Below are positions 11,201 to 23,224 of a stretch of 64,000 nt of DNA, piece after piece. The stretch is from Silene latifolia (lineage: Eukaryota > Streptophyta > Magnoliopsida > Caryophyllales > Caryophyllaceae), in NCBI RefSeq assembly GCF_048544455.1, contig NC_133526.1, positions 9,068,001-9,132,000 on the forward strand, written 5' to 3'. Below the pieces are notes generated by a model, which was not told where the DNA came from, ran no database searches, and saw only the letters and a list, made by a program, of their open reading frames with translations. Made by a program: the position numbers and the translations under genes. Position 1 is the first letter of the stretch, and each line of letters starts with the position of its first letter.

Positions 11201-12209
11201 CTCCCCTCCCCTTCCCTTCTTTTCTCTTCCCTCCTTTTTTTTCTATCCAAACAAGGCCTTAATCAATGTAAACTAATGAATGGGACGGAGGAAGTAATCA
11301 AAAGTGGCAACATCTCAATCTCACACTCGACAGTACAACAATTTCAATCCCTTTTATATTCAATAACTAACTACTCAGCATACAAATAAACAATACAAAC
11401 AAAATTCAACCAGATTTGACAAATTCAGCATATTTTAGGCAAATGTAAACTAATGAATGAGACGGAGGGAGTAATCAAAACTGGCAACAACTCAATCTCA
11501 CACTACAACAATCTTAATCCCTTTATATGCAATAACTAACTAGTCGGCATACAAATAAACAATGCAAACAAAACACAACCAGGTTTGACAAATTGATCTT
11601 AAACAAAATCCAAGGTACTCCCTACGTCCTGGTCATTTGTTTACATTTGGCTTTGGCACAAAAAACAAGAAAAGAGGAGTGAACCAATTATTGGATAAGA
11701 AGTGGGCCAATTTGAGTGTAGAGAATCAAGTTACCCACCAAAGACATTACTAAAATAAAAAGGTAAACAATTGACTAATAGAATAGGTAAATAATCGACT
11801 GGGACGGAGGGAGTAATAATTAATCTCATCGCATGTATAAAGTGCGGTAGATAGTAATGAATAAAAGAAAGAATGAGCTGACCTCATAACCGCGGCCGCG
11901 GCACTTAAAATTAGGAGGAAAGTAGCGGAGAATATAACCGAGGCCCTGATCGGAGAGGAGTAACTCAGGGGTAAGCTTTGGGCGAGTACGAGGCGCCTTC
12001 TTGGGCTTAGGCGGAGCAGAGGTAGCACCAAGCTTAGGACGGAAAGTGCCGCCGTTATTAAAGGAAGAGTTAGAGTTAGGGTAGACCTTAGCCGGAGCTG
12101 AATTGGGGGTAGTGTTAGGGTTAGGGTTAGGGTTAGAGGAGGGGCAGTCGCGGGACCAGTGGCCGGGTCGGCCGCATTTGTAGCAGCCAGTTGGGGCAGC
12201 GTCGGCCAT
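8278..12209 (-). CDS. TIPIN: TIPIN/Swi3-domain fork-protection protein with CCHC zinc knuckle
   Basis: This is the partner of Timeless in the replication-fork protection complex, expected in the nucleus. Exons in coding order: 12209-11883, 9998-9879, 9675-9576, 8693-8578, 8481-8278, all GT-AG and in frame, 288 residues. A zinc knuckle CX2CX4HX4C uses Cys9, Cys12, His17 and Cys22. An NP-rich linker follows. The Swi3 domain, about residues 78-165, runs from RPKLTPELLLSDQGLGYILR to KMCIAELKERVANGGD. The C-terminus is acidic, then a helical Arg/Lys-rich end (LMEAKRLKALERAAARSR). Arabidopsis At3g02820 has the same knuckle-plus-Swi3 layout, as I recall it. Intron 1 (1.9 kb) holds two MITEs and a tandem duplication. 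Exon 1 is GC-rich compared with its surroundings. Confidence 0.9.
8694..9575 (-). other. TIPIN intron 3
   Basis: An intron of about 0.9 kb. I see no transposon ends, RNA gene or nested coding sequence in it. Confidence 0.6.
10996..11258. mobile_element. Harbinger/Tourist-like MITE, copy 2, in TIPIN intron 1
   Basis: Ends GGGTGTGTTTGGAT and ATCCAAACAAGGCC are flanked by TTA on both sides (10993-10995 and 11259-11261), the 3-bp duplication of the PIF/Harbinger superfamily. The interior is purine-rich on one side and pyrimidine-rich on the other, as in the copy at 6409-6656. Confidence 0.8.
11262..11610. repeat. Tandem duplication of about 177 bases in TIPIN intron 1
   Basis: TGTAAACTAATGAATG begins at 11267 and again at 11444. 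The following text is closely similar through CAATACAAACAAAA/CAATGCAAACAAAA and the shared TTTGACAAATT. Scattered differences between copies suggest that it is not recent. Confidence 0.75.
11618..11813. mobile_element. Stowaway MITE in TIPIN intron 1
   Basis: CTCCCTACGTCCTGGTCATT at the left and its inverted form ending GGGACGGAGGGAG at the right are flanked by TA. It shares interior text such as TTTGGCTTTGGCACAAA with the element at 49309-49515, so both belong to one subfamily. Confidence 0.85.
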
Positions 12210-12484
12210 TGACGGTGACGGATGATTACTGGAGGAGAATTGTAGATTGGAAGGTTGATTATTATTGCGAGTAATTGATTTACATTTGGATTTTGCGGGT
12301 GTTTTGGGGGGAGTTTTAGGATGAGTCTAGGGTTTCTATTTTTGGCGGGAAAATTATGGAGGAAAAACGTTTTTTTTTTTTAAAAAAAATAATGATGGAC
12401 AAAAAACTTGTGTTCAAAATTTCCTCGCATTCTAATTGATTCAACTACTTTTCGTACCCGTAAAAATCACGGGTGCATTCCCTA

Positions 12485-13049
12485 TCTACTAAATGAATAG
12501 GCGAAACTCCAATTTTTTCCCGCCTAAAACCTACAGTATTTCCTAAAATAGTGAATAGTGTTTGGTATTTTTCGTATATACTACAGATGTGGGCAGGATA
12601 AATTATAAATGGGTATGATCTTTTGTATTTAAATATTTATAACATTTAATATTTCACATTTTGCACAAATTTATCTCCGATCTATTTAGGATAAGAATTT
12701 TTTTTTTTAAAGAACTTATTTATAAAACTTTATTGACTTTTTATGATAAGAATTTACGGCTAAAAAATTATGGTATTAGTAAATATTTGTAAATTGACAT
12801 CGCTAATTTCTCGGTAAAAAAAAAAAAAAAACAAATACTCATTTTATTACTTCCTACGATTTAAATTTTTATTTATTTCTCTATAAAATACATTAAGGAG
12901 AAACATGAAAAATAAATGAATGATCAATTTAAATTCTATAAATAATACACTAAAAAGTAAAATTCTATAAATACCGTGCATATATTACACGGGGTCTATA
13001 TTAGTAACTCTATAAATACCGCGCATTCATTGCGCGGGATCTAAACTAG
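12485..13049 (+). mobile_element. Non-autonomous Helitron
   Basis: It starts A|TCTACTAAATGAATAGG and ends with the hairpin CCGCGCA-ttca-TGCGCGG followed by GATCTAAACTAG|T, the expected A|T target and CTRR terminus. A second similar hairpin (CCGTG...CACGG) lies at about 12975-12998, just inside the end. No coding capacity is seen. Confidence 0.7.
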
Positions 13050-13494
13050 TTTGAGATTAATTGTTTAAGTTTACGCATAACTGTAAGTCTGTAACCTCAT
13101 TAGTATGAAACATGTTGACATTTTTTTAGCCCTGTGTTGCTAACACGGACAGACGAAGATATTTTACCTGGCTTATAATTCATATAGTTTGGTGAGAACC
13201 ATAGCAACATTTTAGTATCTATTTTATATAGATTGCGATATTATATTATATTGGTAAGTAGCCGTAATGCCTAATGAAGGTGATATGGAACTACTAATTG
13301 GACATTGAGAATTGTGATACAAAATTAACTGTGTTAATTGAATAGACGATAAGTCGGTAGCTCATTTTCATTATTGTCCAATATTTTTTTACTTAATTTG
13401 TTTCTCGTATATTTTCATCATTTTAATCATTAACCGTGTCAATTTCACATGAACACCACTTATCGTAGGTCTTGTTATTTTTTGCAGTATATAG

Positions 13495-15072
13495 TGATGG
13501 GTAAGTTTTCAACGGTGGGGTCAACACACTTACCACCAACAATAATAACCCAATTTAGTTGTAAATCGGGGTCGAACACGAAGACGGCGGGGGTTTCCAC
13601 TTAGCCTAACTAAGAGTCAAGTCTAGTCAAAAATGAAGAAGAAGGGTTTTGATTTTAACTACTAGAGCAACTAAATAAACGATTGAATGAAGATGAATAC
13701 GATTGATTAAGAGACTAGGGTCTTCGGGGTCACCTAAATGAACTAAGGGCGACAAGTCGATAAAATAGTCTAAGGTGAGGGTTCGTCCTAGAGGCGGTTA
13801 CCAACTTTCGTTGAGCAACAACTAATTCAAAACATGCAACAAGACCACCAACAAATTTTCATTCAAAGGAGGAATTAAGTTAGTAAGACAAAAAGACACA
13901 AGCTTTCACTCACACAATTCGTCAAACACCTTGTATGCAATGCTAAGAAAGACAAATTCCTACACCAAAGACTCAAAACTTATCAACTAATCATGCCCAC
14001 TAATCCTATTTAGGCTCCCCCTAAACCCTAGAAGGGTAACTACTCACTCATGTTGGAGTTAATCATGCTAATAAGAGGAGAAGAACAAACAACATAAAAA
14101 GAAGACATGGAGATGATTATAGCAATTATAAGAGACAAAAACAAAATGTAAACAAATGATTAACAAGTAAATAAGAGAGGAGATATACCAACACAAGTAA
14201 AGGTGATTGCTTGATTGAATAATAAGAAGGAAAACCTCCCAAATCTCCCAATACAATCTTCAAAAACCAAGTGTAAACAATTGATTCTTACTAATACTAA
14301 CTAATTTCACTAAGTAATTACTAATTATTGAGGAAAGATTAAAGCTTGATTAAGGAAAGATTACAAATAATTATGGAAAATTCTCAGATCTAGGGTTGTG
14401 TTTACAAAGGGTTTAAGGAGGGGGTATTTATAGTTTCCACCTAGATTAGGGTAGGATTTGAAATGGGCTTGAAAACACGAGTCCAGCACTCTCGGCGGTC
14501 AGCCTGCCGGTCATCTGACCCGGGGAGGTCCCTGGAAGTTGAAATAAATTTTGGAAGTCATCGGTATGCATGGCCGGTCATCCCGGTCCTTGGCCACCGA
14601 CCGGCCTGGGAGACACGTTTGACTTGAATCTTGACTTAAGGGCTTGGGAACTCCCAGTGGCCGGCCGTGCATTCATCCGATCTGACCCTGGGAAGTTCCT
14701 GTAACTTCCTTCAAAAACTTGTGATTTCCAACTTATATGTTCTCCCAGCCGGCCACCGGCTGGGAATGCCCCTTGCTTGATTTCTTCTTCAGTTGTATAC
14801 ACATGCACTCCCAACCGGCTGACCGGCTGCCGGCCTACCGGTTGGGGATCCTCCTCAGCATGATTTCCTTCTTCTTCCATGCAAAGCTTAGTAAACACGT
14901 CTTCGTTGCTTCATTTCACCCATTCCCGCCTCAATTTCTGCAAGGAGGCCACAATGTCATAGTAAAGGGAATTGGGACACGAAATTCGAGAAAGGAAGTA
15001 CAAAACCGACTCAAATGGAGTCGAAAAGCATGAAATTAGAGGGGTAAAAGGGTGCAAAAGAATCCTATATCA
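13495..15072. mobile_element. Solo LTR, probably Ty3/gypsy
   Basis: The 1578-base block starts TGATGGGTAAG, ends CCTATATCA and is flanked by a perfect 5-bp duplication TATAG (13490-13494 and 15073-15077). There is no internal retrotransposon domain, so this is a solo LTR fossil left by recombination. Its length and the early TCGAACACGAAGAC motif recall Tat/Ogre-type LTRs, but the lineage is not proven. A GC-rich stretch at about 14490-14850 is full of CCGG and CCGGC motifs. Confidence 0.75.
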
Positions 15073-15077
15073 TATAG

Positions 15078-16009
15078 TTTTTTTCATTGTAATATAATTT
15101 TAATTGTTTCTAGGATAACATGGCTTTAGAGAGTATCCTTGGTGTTTTATATGTTATTATCCTTATACTATGATATTTTTATTTACTAAGTATATAATAT
15201 GAACTACATTATATGAAAAAAAATATGTTATTTTATTTTATAAAATCTTTTTTTATATGTAACAAATACATTGGAATTATGGGTACATTTATACAATATG
15301 ATATTATACAATTACATTAATATGATGTTTTAACAATAAAATACTAAAAACTTATTTATATGCCCGCGTAATTTGCCAATTTTGCATGTGTCATACGCTA
15401 GTAAGGGAGTGAGGGTAACATACAAACGATGTAAAAGTTATAGTTATGTGATGTAATTTTTTTTTTTGCGAGATAACTTACTTTGACAAGAAAATCCTAA
15501 AATTAAGAATTTAATTTGATGTTTAATGTTTAATTGTTGTTTAAGTGACATATAATATACTTCAAAGTTAAAAGGGTGTTTTTTTTTTTGCTAATAAATG
15601 ACTTAGTGCTGTGGAGGTAGGTGATTGTATGGATAATTGAAAATGTTGATGTGTCATTTAGATATGTGATTAGTTTATCTTTTAATTATTATATATAGAA
15701 TAGATATATAGATTTGTGTAAAAGTTAACCTTTTTTATTAAATTTTTTTTATTAACACAACTATATACAAAATTCCTTGTTAAAAAAATATATATATACA
15801 AAATTTATGCCAATAATATCTAAAACATGTTACCGCTTGTAAGATTATATGGAGTACTCCTTATTATAGGTGTTTAGTGGGACGGGCCATGGCGGGCTGG
15901 GCCGGGACAGGGGGCAGGTCGGACTGAGGGTTAGCAGCACTAGCACAACACGGGTGAGAGATCGGCTTAGGTCGGACCAGTGTTGGGCTGATGGGTGGTT
16001 TAGATTGAA
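15078..16009. other. AT-rich spacer with a GGGCC-rich block
   Basis: AT-rich DNA to about 15860, then a GC-rich block (GACGGGCCATGGCGGGCTGG) at about 15880-15990. This block resembles the GGCCC-rich stretch at 16640-16790 and is probably part of an old repeat. No gene is seen. Confidence 0.4.
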
Positions 16010-16175
16010 CACAAACTCTCATTTGTGACGTGCATATTCGTCACAAGATTACAACGAGTTAAATACAACCTAATGGGAAGATAAAACAAAAGTAAATTGT
16101 ATCGGGAGTAACATTTTTTTTTGTCTTATTTACCCACGTGGGTAGTATATGACTCGTCACAAGGGAGATTTGTTG
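16010..16175. mobile_element. Mutator-type MITE, family A, copy 2
   Basis: It begins CACAAACTCTCATTTGTGAC and is flanked by an exact 9-bp duplication TAGATTGAA (16001-16009 and 16176-16184). Nine bases is the hallmark of the Mutator superfamily. Confidence 0.8.
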
Positions 16176-16236
16176 TAGATTGAATTGGTTTAGGGTTGGG
16201 TATTCTAATTTTAAGTGGACACCATTTTAGTAAATA

Positions 16237-16436
16237 CTCCCTCTTACTTATCATTTTTTTCCCTATTTCGTTAAACTGATTATTCAGGTTTTTTTTTTCA
16301 GTAGTTTCTTTTTTTGGTTGATTTGTGTGGTTTAAAATGAAAAACATGTGGGGTAATGTGTTTTGTATGGTCCAAATTCAATTTCCTATTTTTTGTGCAA
16401 AAAAATAAAGAGGAAGAAACTGTGAATATGAGGGAG
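16237..16436. mobile_element. Stowaway-like MITE
   Basis: Starts TA|CTCCCTCTTACTTATC and ends TATGAGGGAG|TA. The TIR is short and imperfect. No coding sequence. Confidence 0.6.
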
Positions 16437-17723
16437 TAAATCTTATTTGATTCAAAGCGATAATTATTTTTTTAAAGCATTATTTAAATAAAAACTCTAT
16501 GTACTTAAGCATATTCTCGTAGTAAAACAAAGTTAATTATCTTTTCATATACAAACGTTACTTTTTCACATACTTTTCCATTCAATTTACATCTAATACA
16601 CTACTTTTCTAAACCTAGAGCCGATCAAGCAACCAACATCCGTTGGCCTAGCCCAAGCCGATCCGTTTTTTTGTTGGGCTTAGGGCCTCGAATTAGGCTC
16701 AACGAGGCCCGTCCTACAACTTAAATGGCCCAATTTATATTTGGGCTGGGTATGGGTCGAGCTTCTGGCCCGAAATCTGACGCGGCCCATACCATTGACA
16801 CTAAGTAAAAAATATTTTTTTAAAAATAAATTGTTTACAGGTAAAAAGCACATTGGAACATTCGTTTATAATTTTATATGCCATATTATAAGCCTGTTGT
16901 ATTAAGGGACTTATCCCTTGTTTGTGTAAATGTTGCTCGTATTTTACTTAAGATCATCTTAAATTAAACTTAAAACACACGAGAATCGATATAAATAGAA
17001 TTTTGCATTAAATTTCAACATCAATTTTAATTATTTTAAAAAAAATCAATACTCAACTAATAATCATAATCGATCAATTGTACTAACTTCGTCACAGTGA
17101 CTTGTTTATTTTTACTTTTCATATCTTTTATGAGTTTAATTAATTTCTCGTGTAAAACGGATCCACAATCGTCAAAATCTTAACGATTTTATTTTGACCG
17201 AAAAACAAAAAGTTAAAAAGTCGGTTATAAATGACTCGTTTTACACGCACTATTAAATAAAAATAAACAAATGATCGGAACAAATAATTACCGTTTTACG
17301 GCTACATTGACCGGATAACTCCGCAACAAATCTCTTGCATAGTTGCATATATTCAACAAACATGGCCAATTTGGCCAACTTGTCATTTGACTACTGAAAC
17401 GCCGAAAGATAATCTCTTGCATAGTTGCTCTATTCAACAAACATGGTCAATTTGGCCAACTTTATAATCAGTGGTTAAAGTTACACATAAAAAAGCAATA
17501 TCAAAATATTTATATGTTTGTTTAGCACCAAAAAAAAATATTTATATGTTTGTTGATCTAAAATTAACTAGTTTTATACGTTGCAAAGTTGCACGGGTTA
17601 TTTTTGAAGACTGTCATAATATATATAGTCTAATCTATATTTTCTACAACAAAAACTATTTTTGGCCAAATTTTTAATAAAGATACGTTTCATCACATAA
17701 ATGACCAAGTTAGTCTTGTAAAA
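16437..17723. other. Intergenic DNA with old repeat pieces
   Basis: No gene is seen. At 16540-16600 the string TTTTTCACATAC with flanking text matches the terminal repeat of the element at 27816-33056, as a solitary end. At 17330-17460 a short duplication repeats the string AATCTCTTGCATAGTTGC or a close variant. Confidence 0.45.
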
Positions 17724-20700
17724 TCTATAAAATATTATTAAAAGACTAGCCTAAAAATGCCACGTAGACAATGCCACATGGAATGAAAAAAAAGCCACGT
17801 ATACAATAACAATTTGACTTGGCAAACTAATATAACATGGATTACCAATTTATTATTATATTGCATTAATTTAATTCACTTATTTCTTTTAAAAATCTAT
17901 CCATATTCCATTAACTTTAAACTTAATTAACTAAAAAAAAACTACAATAAAAAATATGGATTAACTATAAGTTAATAATTTCAAGATATTTCATATGGAG
18001 TAGTATTATATCTATTCGAAATAAAAAATTGAATACATAAGAAATTAAGAACGAAGAAGAATAAATGAAGTTTAAAAAAAAAAAAAAACTGTATTGTCAC
18101 TAATTCACTACTTTTTTTTAAAGGCACTAATTCACTATTGTTGTTACTATAAAAAAAATATATTATAACTTTGTTATATATAGAAGATGTTTTACAAAAC
18201 TAATTAATCGATAAATAAGTATTAAAGATCATATAAAATATTTTCTTAGGAAAATATAAAATATATGGAAAAGAAAATATTTATTAATTTAAGTAATTTA
18301 CAAACAAATTCTGTAAATACTTAAATGAAATTAAACAATAATAATAGAATTTTAAAAGGGTAGTAATATCATGTATTTAGTTCATGAAATAATTTCACGT
18401 AAAGGATAAGGTTTGTAAAAAAAATTGCAATGTTTAGCAATATATTTAGTAAGTAAAACTAAAATAATTATATTTATAATTTTGTGTTCATGGTGAATTT
18501 AAATAAGACCTTCTCCATTCCACTTTAATTATTTAATTTATACAATATTATTAAAAGGCTACTTAAAGCATTTAAGTTTAATCCACATGTAATTTTTCTA
18601 TTGGTTAGTAATAATTCACTTATATTAATTACTTGATTATTTAACTAGAAATAATCTCTAAATATCATGTGTTACTTATAAATACTAACAAAATAAAAAA
18701 TATTAATTGCAAACACAAAGAAACAAATTAATACAAACTCTTTATTTTCCTCTCATAAATTTGTATCAATCTCTACCTATTCATTTAACTTTTATTTATT
18801 TTTATTTAATAGATTGTCTTTTTGTTTTTCCTCACAATTATTATACTTTGTATTTATTTTACCATAATTTTTTTATTTCCCCCTTAGTTCACAAAACATT
18901 CTTCTTCTCTCAAATAAATTTCTGAAATTAATTAGATAATTAATTACAAAATTTTTCTTATATAAATATTACAACAATCTTATTTTTCATTTTTATCTAA
19001 AAAGTTGGTAGGTAAAGTATACATATATATAACCAAATGAATTATTTAACTTTTTTTATCCTTATTATATTTTGAATTAATTAATATTTATAATCTTATT
19101 TAGTTCTTATTTTTTTGTTTGTATTGAAATTGCAGGAGGATGACATACTCAAATATTAATAACATTGCATGAAATCTAGAAATAATGGTTATGGAACATC
19201 TTTGTAATTTTCTTTTGACTTGAATATTGTTAAAAGGCTACTTAAAACATTTAATTTTTAATCCACATGTAAGTTTTCTATTGGTTAATAATAATTCACT
19301 TATATTACTTTCTTTATTATCTAACTAGAAGTAATCTCTAGATATCATGTGTTACATGCATATAGGTACTAACAAAATAAAAAATATTAGTTGCAAACAC
19401 AAAAAGACAAATTAATACAAACCTTTTATTTTCCTCTCTTAAATTTGGTATCAATATACCTATTCATTTAACTTTTATTTCTTTTATTTAATAGAAGGTC
19501 TTTTTATTTTTCCTCACAATTAATATACTTTGTATTTATTTTACCATAATTTTTTATCTCTCCCTTAGTTCACAAAACCTTCTTCTTCTCTCAAATAAAT
19601 TCTAGAAATTAATTAGATAATTAATTACAAAAAATTCCTTATATATATATATATTACAACAATCCTATAAATCATTTTTATCCAAAAAGTTGGTAGGTAA
19701 AGTATGCATTTTTAACCAAATGAATTATTTAACTTTTTTATTCTTATTATGTTTTGAATTAATTAATAATTATAATCTTATTTAGTTATTATTTTGGTGT
19801 TTGTATTGAAATTGCAGGAGGATAACATTGCATTAAATCTGAAAATAATGGTTATGGAACTTCTTTCAATTTTCTTTTGACTTGAATATTTTTTAAATTT
19901 TTGTTGGGTTTTCCTTTTTTTTTTATTATTATTATGGTGTATGCGCAATATAAAACTGTAGTTGGATCTCTAATTATTGGTGAAATGTTACATTATATAT
20001 TCTAACCCTTGGAATATTAATTGACAAATTTTTTAAATTGTACTAAATTGTCTTACACCCTTTCGTGCACTTTATTAGTTTTCCGTGTATTCTTCAACTT
20101 ATATTTTGTCAAACAGGTTATAAATCAAATATTTTAGTCGACAAACATATTATAAATCAAATGTCTTAATGGAAGTGTTGAAGTATATATGCTCCAAGGA
20201 TATAAATTGGTTTTTTTAATGCGGATCAAGGTAAATATTTTGCATGGTTTTTGGTTAGAATCCGATGATCATTCTCCAATCCATTGTTTCAACTTTAAAT
20301 GTTTTGAAGCTTTTAAATCATTTTTTTTTCATCAAATATTTTCTTCTAGCACTCTCAATATTTCTTCGAGAAATGTTTATTTTTTTGTAATAATTTGTAT
20401 ATATTTTTCTTTTCTCATAAATCAATTGTTACGAATATTTTTTAATTATCACCCCCACTTCTCTTTTTTGTCCATTTTTATATTATCACCCTTTTTCTTC
20501 TATTTCTTCTTTGGGATGTGCTTTTACCAAATGCTCCTTATAATTTTTTGTTTTTAAAATTACAAAATAAATGTAATCCGTTAAGGGTAAAATTCTTACA
20601 TTACTCCACCAATTACAAAAATTTTCCTTTTATTTTCAATTAGTTTTTGTCTTTTCTTAATTTGAATTATTGCACACAAGCAAATAGGTGATAATTAAAA

Positions 20701-21862
20701 AAATGGAAGAAGTATAATAAGACAAATTGTGTATCCTTATTTCTTTGTAATTCATTGGGATAGACGTTAAAGTTCCTCACATAAAAGTTCATCAACAACA
20801 AGAGTTATAGAGATGCCTCTAATTGACAAGAGATATAGAAATGTAACTAGAATGAGGTCATTGTTGAACAGATACATTTTCTCATGTATCCTCACAAAAA
20901 TTGCTCACATCAAATTTATTTTAAAAAATATTGAATACGTATTTATTCTAGAATTTTATTTGTATAAGTCAGATGTCATCAACTCCTTGCTAATGGTTTA
21001 AGTATATCACTTAGGTCTTTCGTTATACAAAAAGCATTTCAATAATATTTTTACCAATACGTTTGAAATCAATTGAATTTACAAGAAAGATGTTGCAAGA
21101 CTGACAAATCGACAAGAATTGTAAATGTATTTGCTGAAAAAGTTAACAAAGTCCATTGCATTTGAGAAAAAAAACTTGTAATTTTAGCCTAATTAGTAAG
21201 ACAAACATAAGTTGTATTTTAACGGAGCGCTTTCTACGCATCATTCATATCGTTTTTAATTGACTAAAAGATAATATGTAAAATTCAGTTATAAAATATC
21301 ATTACTATCCATTCATTTTGATATTTTACATATTTATTTTATTTTACATTTCTTTTTTCATTAGAATACGTTATGTAATAAGGAATAGAATTAGATGTCC
21401 AAGTGTCCAACCTTTTACGTTTTCCCATAATTTGTGTTGACTTTTGTTTCTAGACTTTGAGAATAAGTTGATGAAACACAATCATGACAATACAATTTCC
21501 CATTTAATTTATATGCAACACCAGCCTTCGAAATCGAAGAACGGACATTCGTATATTCTTGTAAATGAAGGATTCATGGGTTTTGGTGTCATTGTTCAAT
21601 ATAGAGTTTGTGATTTCCAACAAGTTCCAACTACTCTCATATCAGAAATTCTCAACCGCCTAGCTATAATATATCTTACCCTCAAAAGCTGTGACAGGGC
21701 CCTATTTGTTGCCTACTTGCCTTGCTTAGGTATCCTACTAACATATCTCCAAAATAATAGGCAGGAAGACAAACAAGCTGAATAACGCATTCATGAACGA
21801 TACCGCAAAAACAAAAGAACATAAACAATCAAACCCGTGATTCTCACGGGTCACAAAACTAG
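17724..21862 (+). mobile_element. Helitron-like composite, 4.1 kb, with repeated 5' parts
   Basis: A left end A|TCTATAAAATATTATTAAAA and a right end made of the hairpin CCCGTGA-ttc-TCACGGG then TCACAAAACTAG|T fit Helitron termini. The 5' motif recurs inside at about 18543 and 19226 (ATTATTAAAAGGCTACTTAA and ATTGTTAAAAGGCTACTTAA), each starting a 0.68-kb direct repeat. No Rep-helicase is seen. Open frames at 20189-20557, 20813-21001 and 21444-21785 have no recognisable family. The unity of the whole span is inferred from its ends. Confidence 0.5.
18543..19888. repeat. Two-copy direct repeat, period about 0.68 kb
   Basis: Copy 1 is about 18543-19222 and copy 2 about 19226-19888. Both run from AAAAGGCTACTTAAA through TAATCCACATGTAA, TCAAATAAATT and AAAAGTTGGTAGGTAAAGTA to TTTCTTTTGACTTGAATATT. 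Small indels and substitutions separate them. Confidence 0.85.
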
Positions 21863-22314
21863 TTTTCATATTAAAAGCATATATTAAGGCGCGTCAAATA
21901 GTTAGAATACCAAAAATTGTTAATTCCGAATATAAGACATGATCAAGAAAGTCATGATTTGCATTTGAGTTATCAACCTATTGTAGAACCCAAATTCTTG
22001 TTTGAGACGGATCGTTTTAAGCTTAAAACATGTCAAATAGTTAGGTTAAGACAAAAACAGAGTGTATGGATAGAAACAACAAATTTGTCTTATGTGCTCA
22101 AGTGAGATTATACCTGACCTGTTTTAGTATTGAGACGAATAACCCTAACTGTAAACAAATGATCGCTAATTTAAATGGTCGTATTCTTTTCTATTGGTAA
22201 ATTAAATCGTCATATTCTTAATAGGAACAAAATTTGTTTGAATGAAGAGATTGAAGAAAACACAATCCACCCACATCCCAAATACCCCTAAAATTAAATC
22301 ATACACTTTATATG
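21863..22314. other. Spacer
   Basis: No gene or complete element recognised. The frame at 21917-22105 lacks any family resemblance. Confidence 0.4.
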
Positions 22315-22322
22315 TTCGCCGT

Positions 22323-22870
22323 CAGTGGCGGCTCTAGGGATTGAACAGAAGGGGTGCGAAAATTTTACAAAATTAAAAGACTTTTAGTACGTGGCGGCGA
22401 AATTAATATTAATATAATAAAATTTTATACATTTCACATACGTCTTTCTTAAAAGATGTCTTTTTTAAAGGATTTTTTGAATACGAGGCTATCAAACTTA
22501 CGCAAAATTAGAATACGCAAAAAACATTGATTATATACCAAACAAATTATTCTTTTTGGTAATTTTTTTAATAATGATGGACATATCTATCAAGAATTTT
22601 ATAATTACAATACTAAAATTACTTGTTATATTAGGGAGAGAGTATTTAATTATTTATTAGGCCTATTTTGTACAATGATAGGTGAAAAATAATTAAAAGA
22701 AAAAAACACAAAAATTGTTGGTTGTAACGCATGACCTCTAGGTTAGAATAAATGCTTCTTACCACTGAACCAAACAAATAACATTAAAATATATTGCACA
22801 ATAATTTATTTATTTCTGACTTTGAGGGGGTGCGGCTGCGCCCCCTGCACCCCCTCAAGAACCGCCCCTG
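22323..22870. mobile_element. Non-autonomous hAT element
   Basis: Inverted ends CAGTGGCGGCTCTA and AGAACCGCCCCTG are flanked by an exact 8-bp duplication TTCGCCGT (22315-22322 and 22871-22878), as in hAT elements. Near the right end lies a GC-rich hairpin, GGGGGTGCGG / CCGC...CACCCCC. There is no transposase. Confidence 0.85.
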
Positions 22871-23028
22871 TTCGCCGTCTTTCACCAACGTCATCGGTCA
22901 ACTCTTTTATTTTCCTCCCATCCACCATAAAAACCTTATTTTAAGCTAAATTTTATTTTGATTTAGTTAAATCTGTTCTTCTCCAACACCATGCCGAGAA
23001 TCAACGATGATGCCACCAAGTTCTGCTA

Positions 23029-23215
23029 CAGCTAGTCTTGCTTGTGACGGGCTAATTCCGTCACAAGCTTGTAACATCTCATAAAAAGGGAGAGGGGACA
23101 AGGTGGGGCACCCTCCATGTGCTTCCCACTCACCTTCCAATGGGCATTTTGTTAGAGGAAACGGTATCCGTCACAAGCTTGTGACGGATATCGTCGTCAC
23201 AAATGAGAATTTGTG
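23029..23215. mobile_element. Mutator-type MITE, family A, copy 3
   Basis: It runs from CAGCTAGTCTTGCTTGTGAC to GAGAATTTGTG and is flanked by an exact 9-bp duplication GTTCTGCTA (23020-23028 and 23216-23224). The core GGGGACAAGGTGGGGCACC is shared with copies at 59526 and, inverted or varied, 61297. Confidence 0.9.
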
Positions 23216-23224
23216 GTTCTGCTA

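Noticed and set aside
12113-12140. GTTAGGGTTAGGGTTAGGG resembling telomere repeat
   Set aside because: It lies in frame in TIPIN exon 1 and encodes the Asn-Pro-rich linker (NPNPNPN). Three units only, and the plant telomere motif is TTTAGGG.
12455-12484. CCCGT-aaaaatc-ACGGG hairpin just before the Helitron at 12485
   Set aside because: It resembles a Helitron 3' hairpin but no CTRR terminus followed by T is found at the right distance, so no separate element is called.
15360-15402. CCCGCG...CATACGCTAG|T resembling a Helitron 3' end
   Set aside because: The stem does not pair convincingly and no 5' end was found.
20189-20557. 122-codon open frame
   Set aside because: Very rich in Phe, Leu and Ile from a T-rich strand inside the Helitron-like composite; no domain, splice context or family resemblance.
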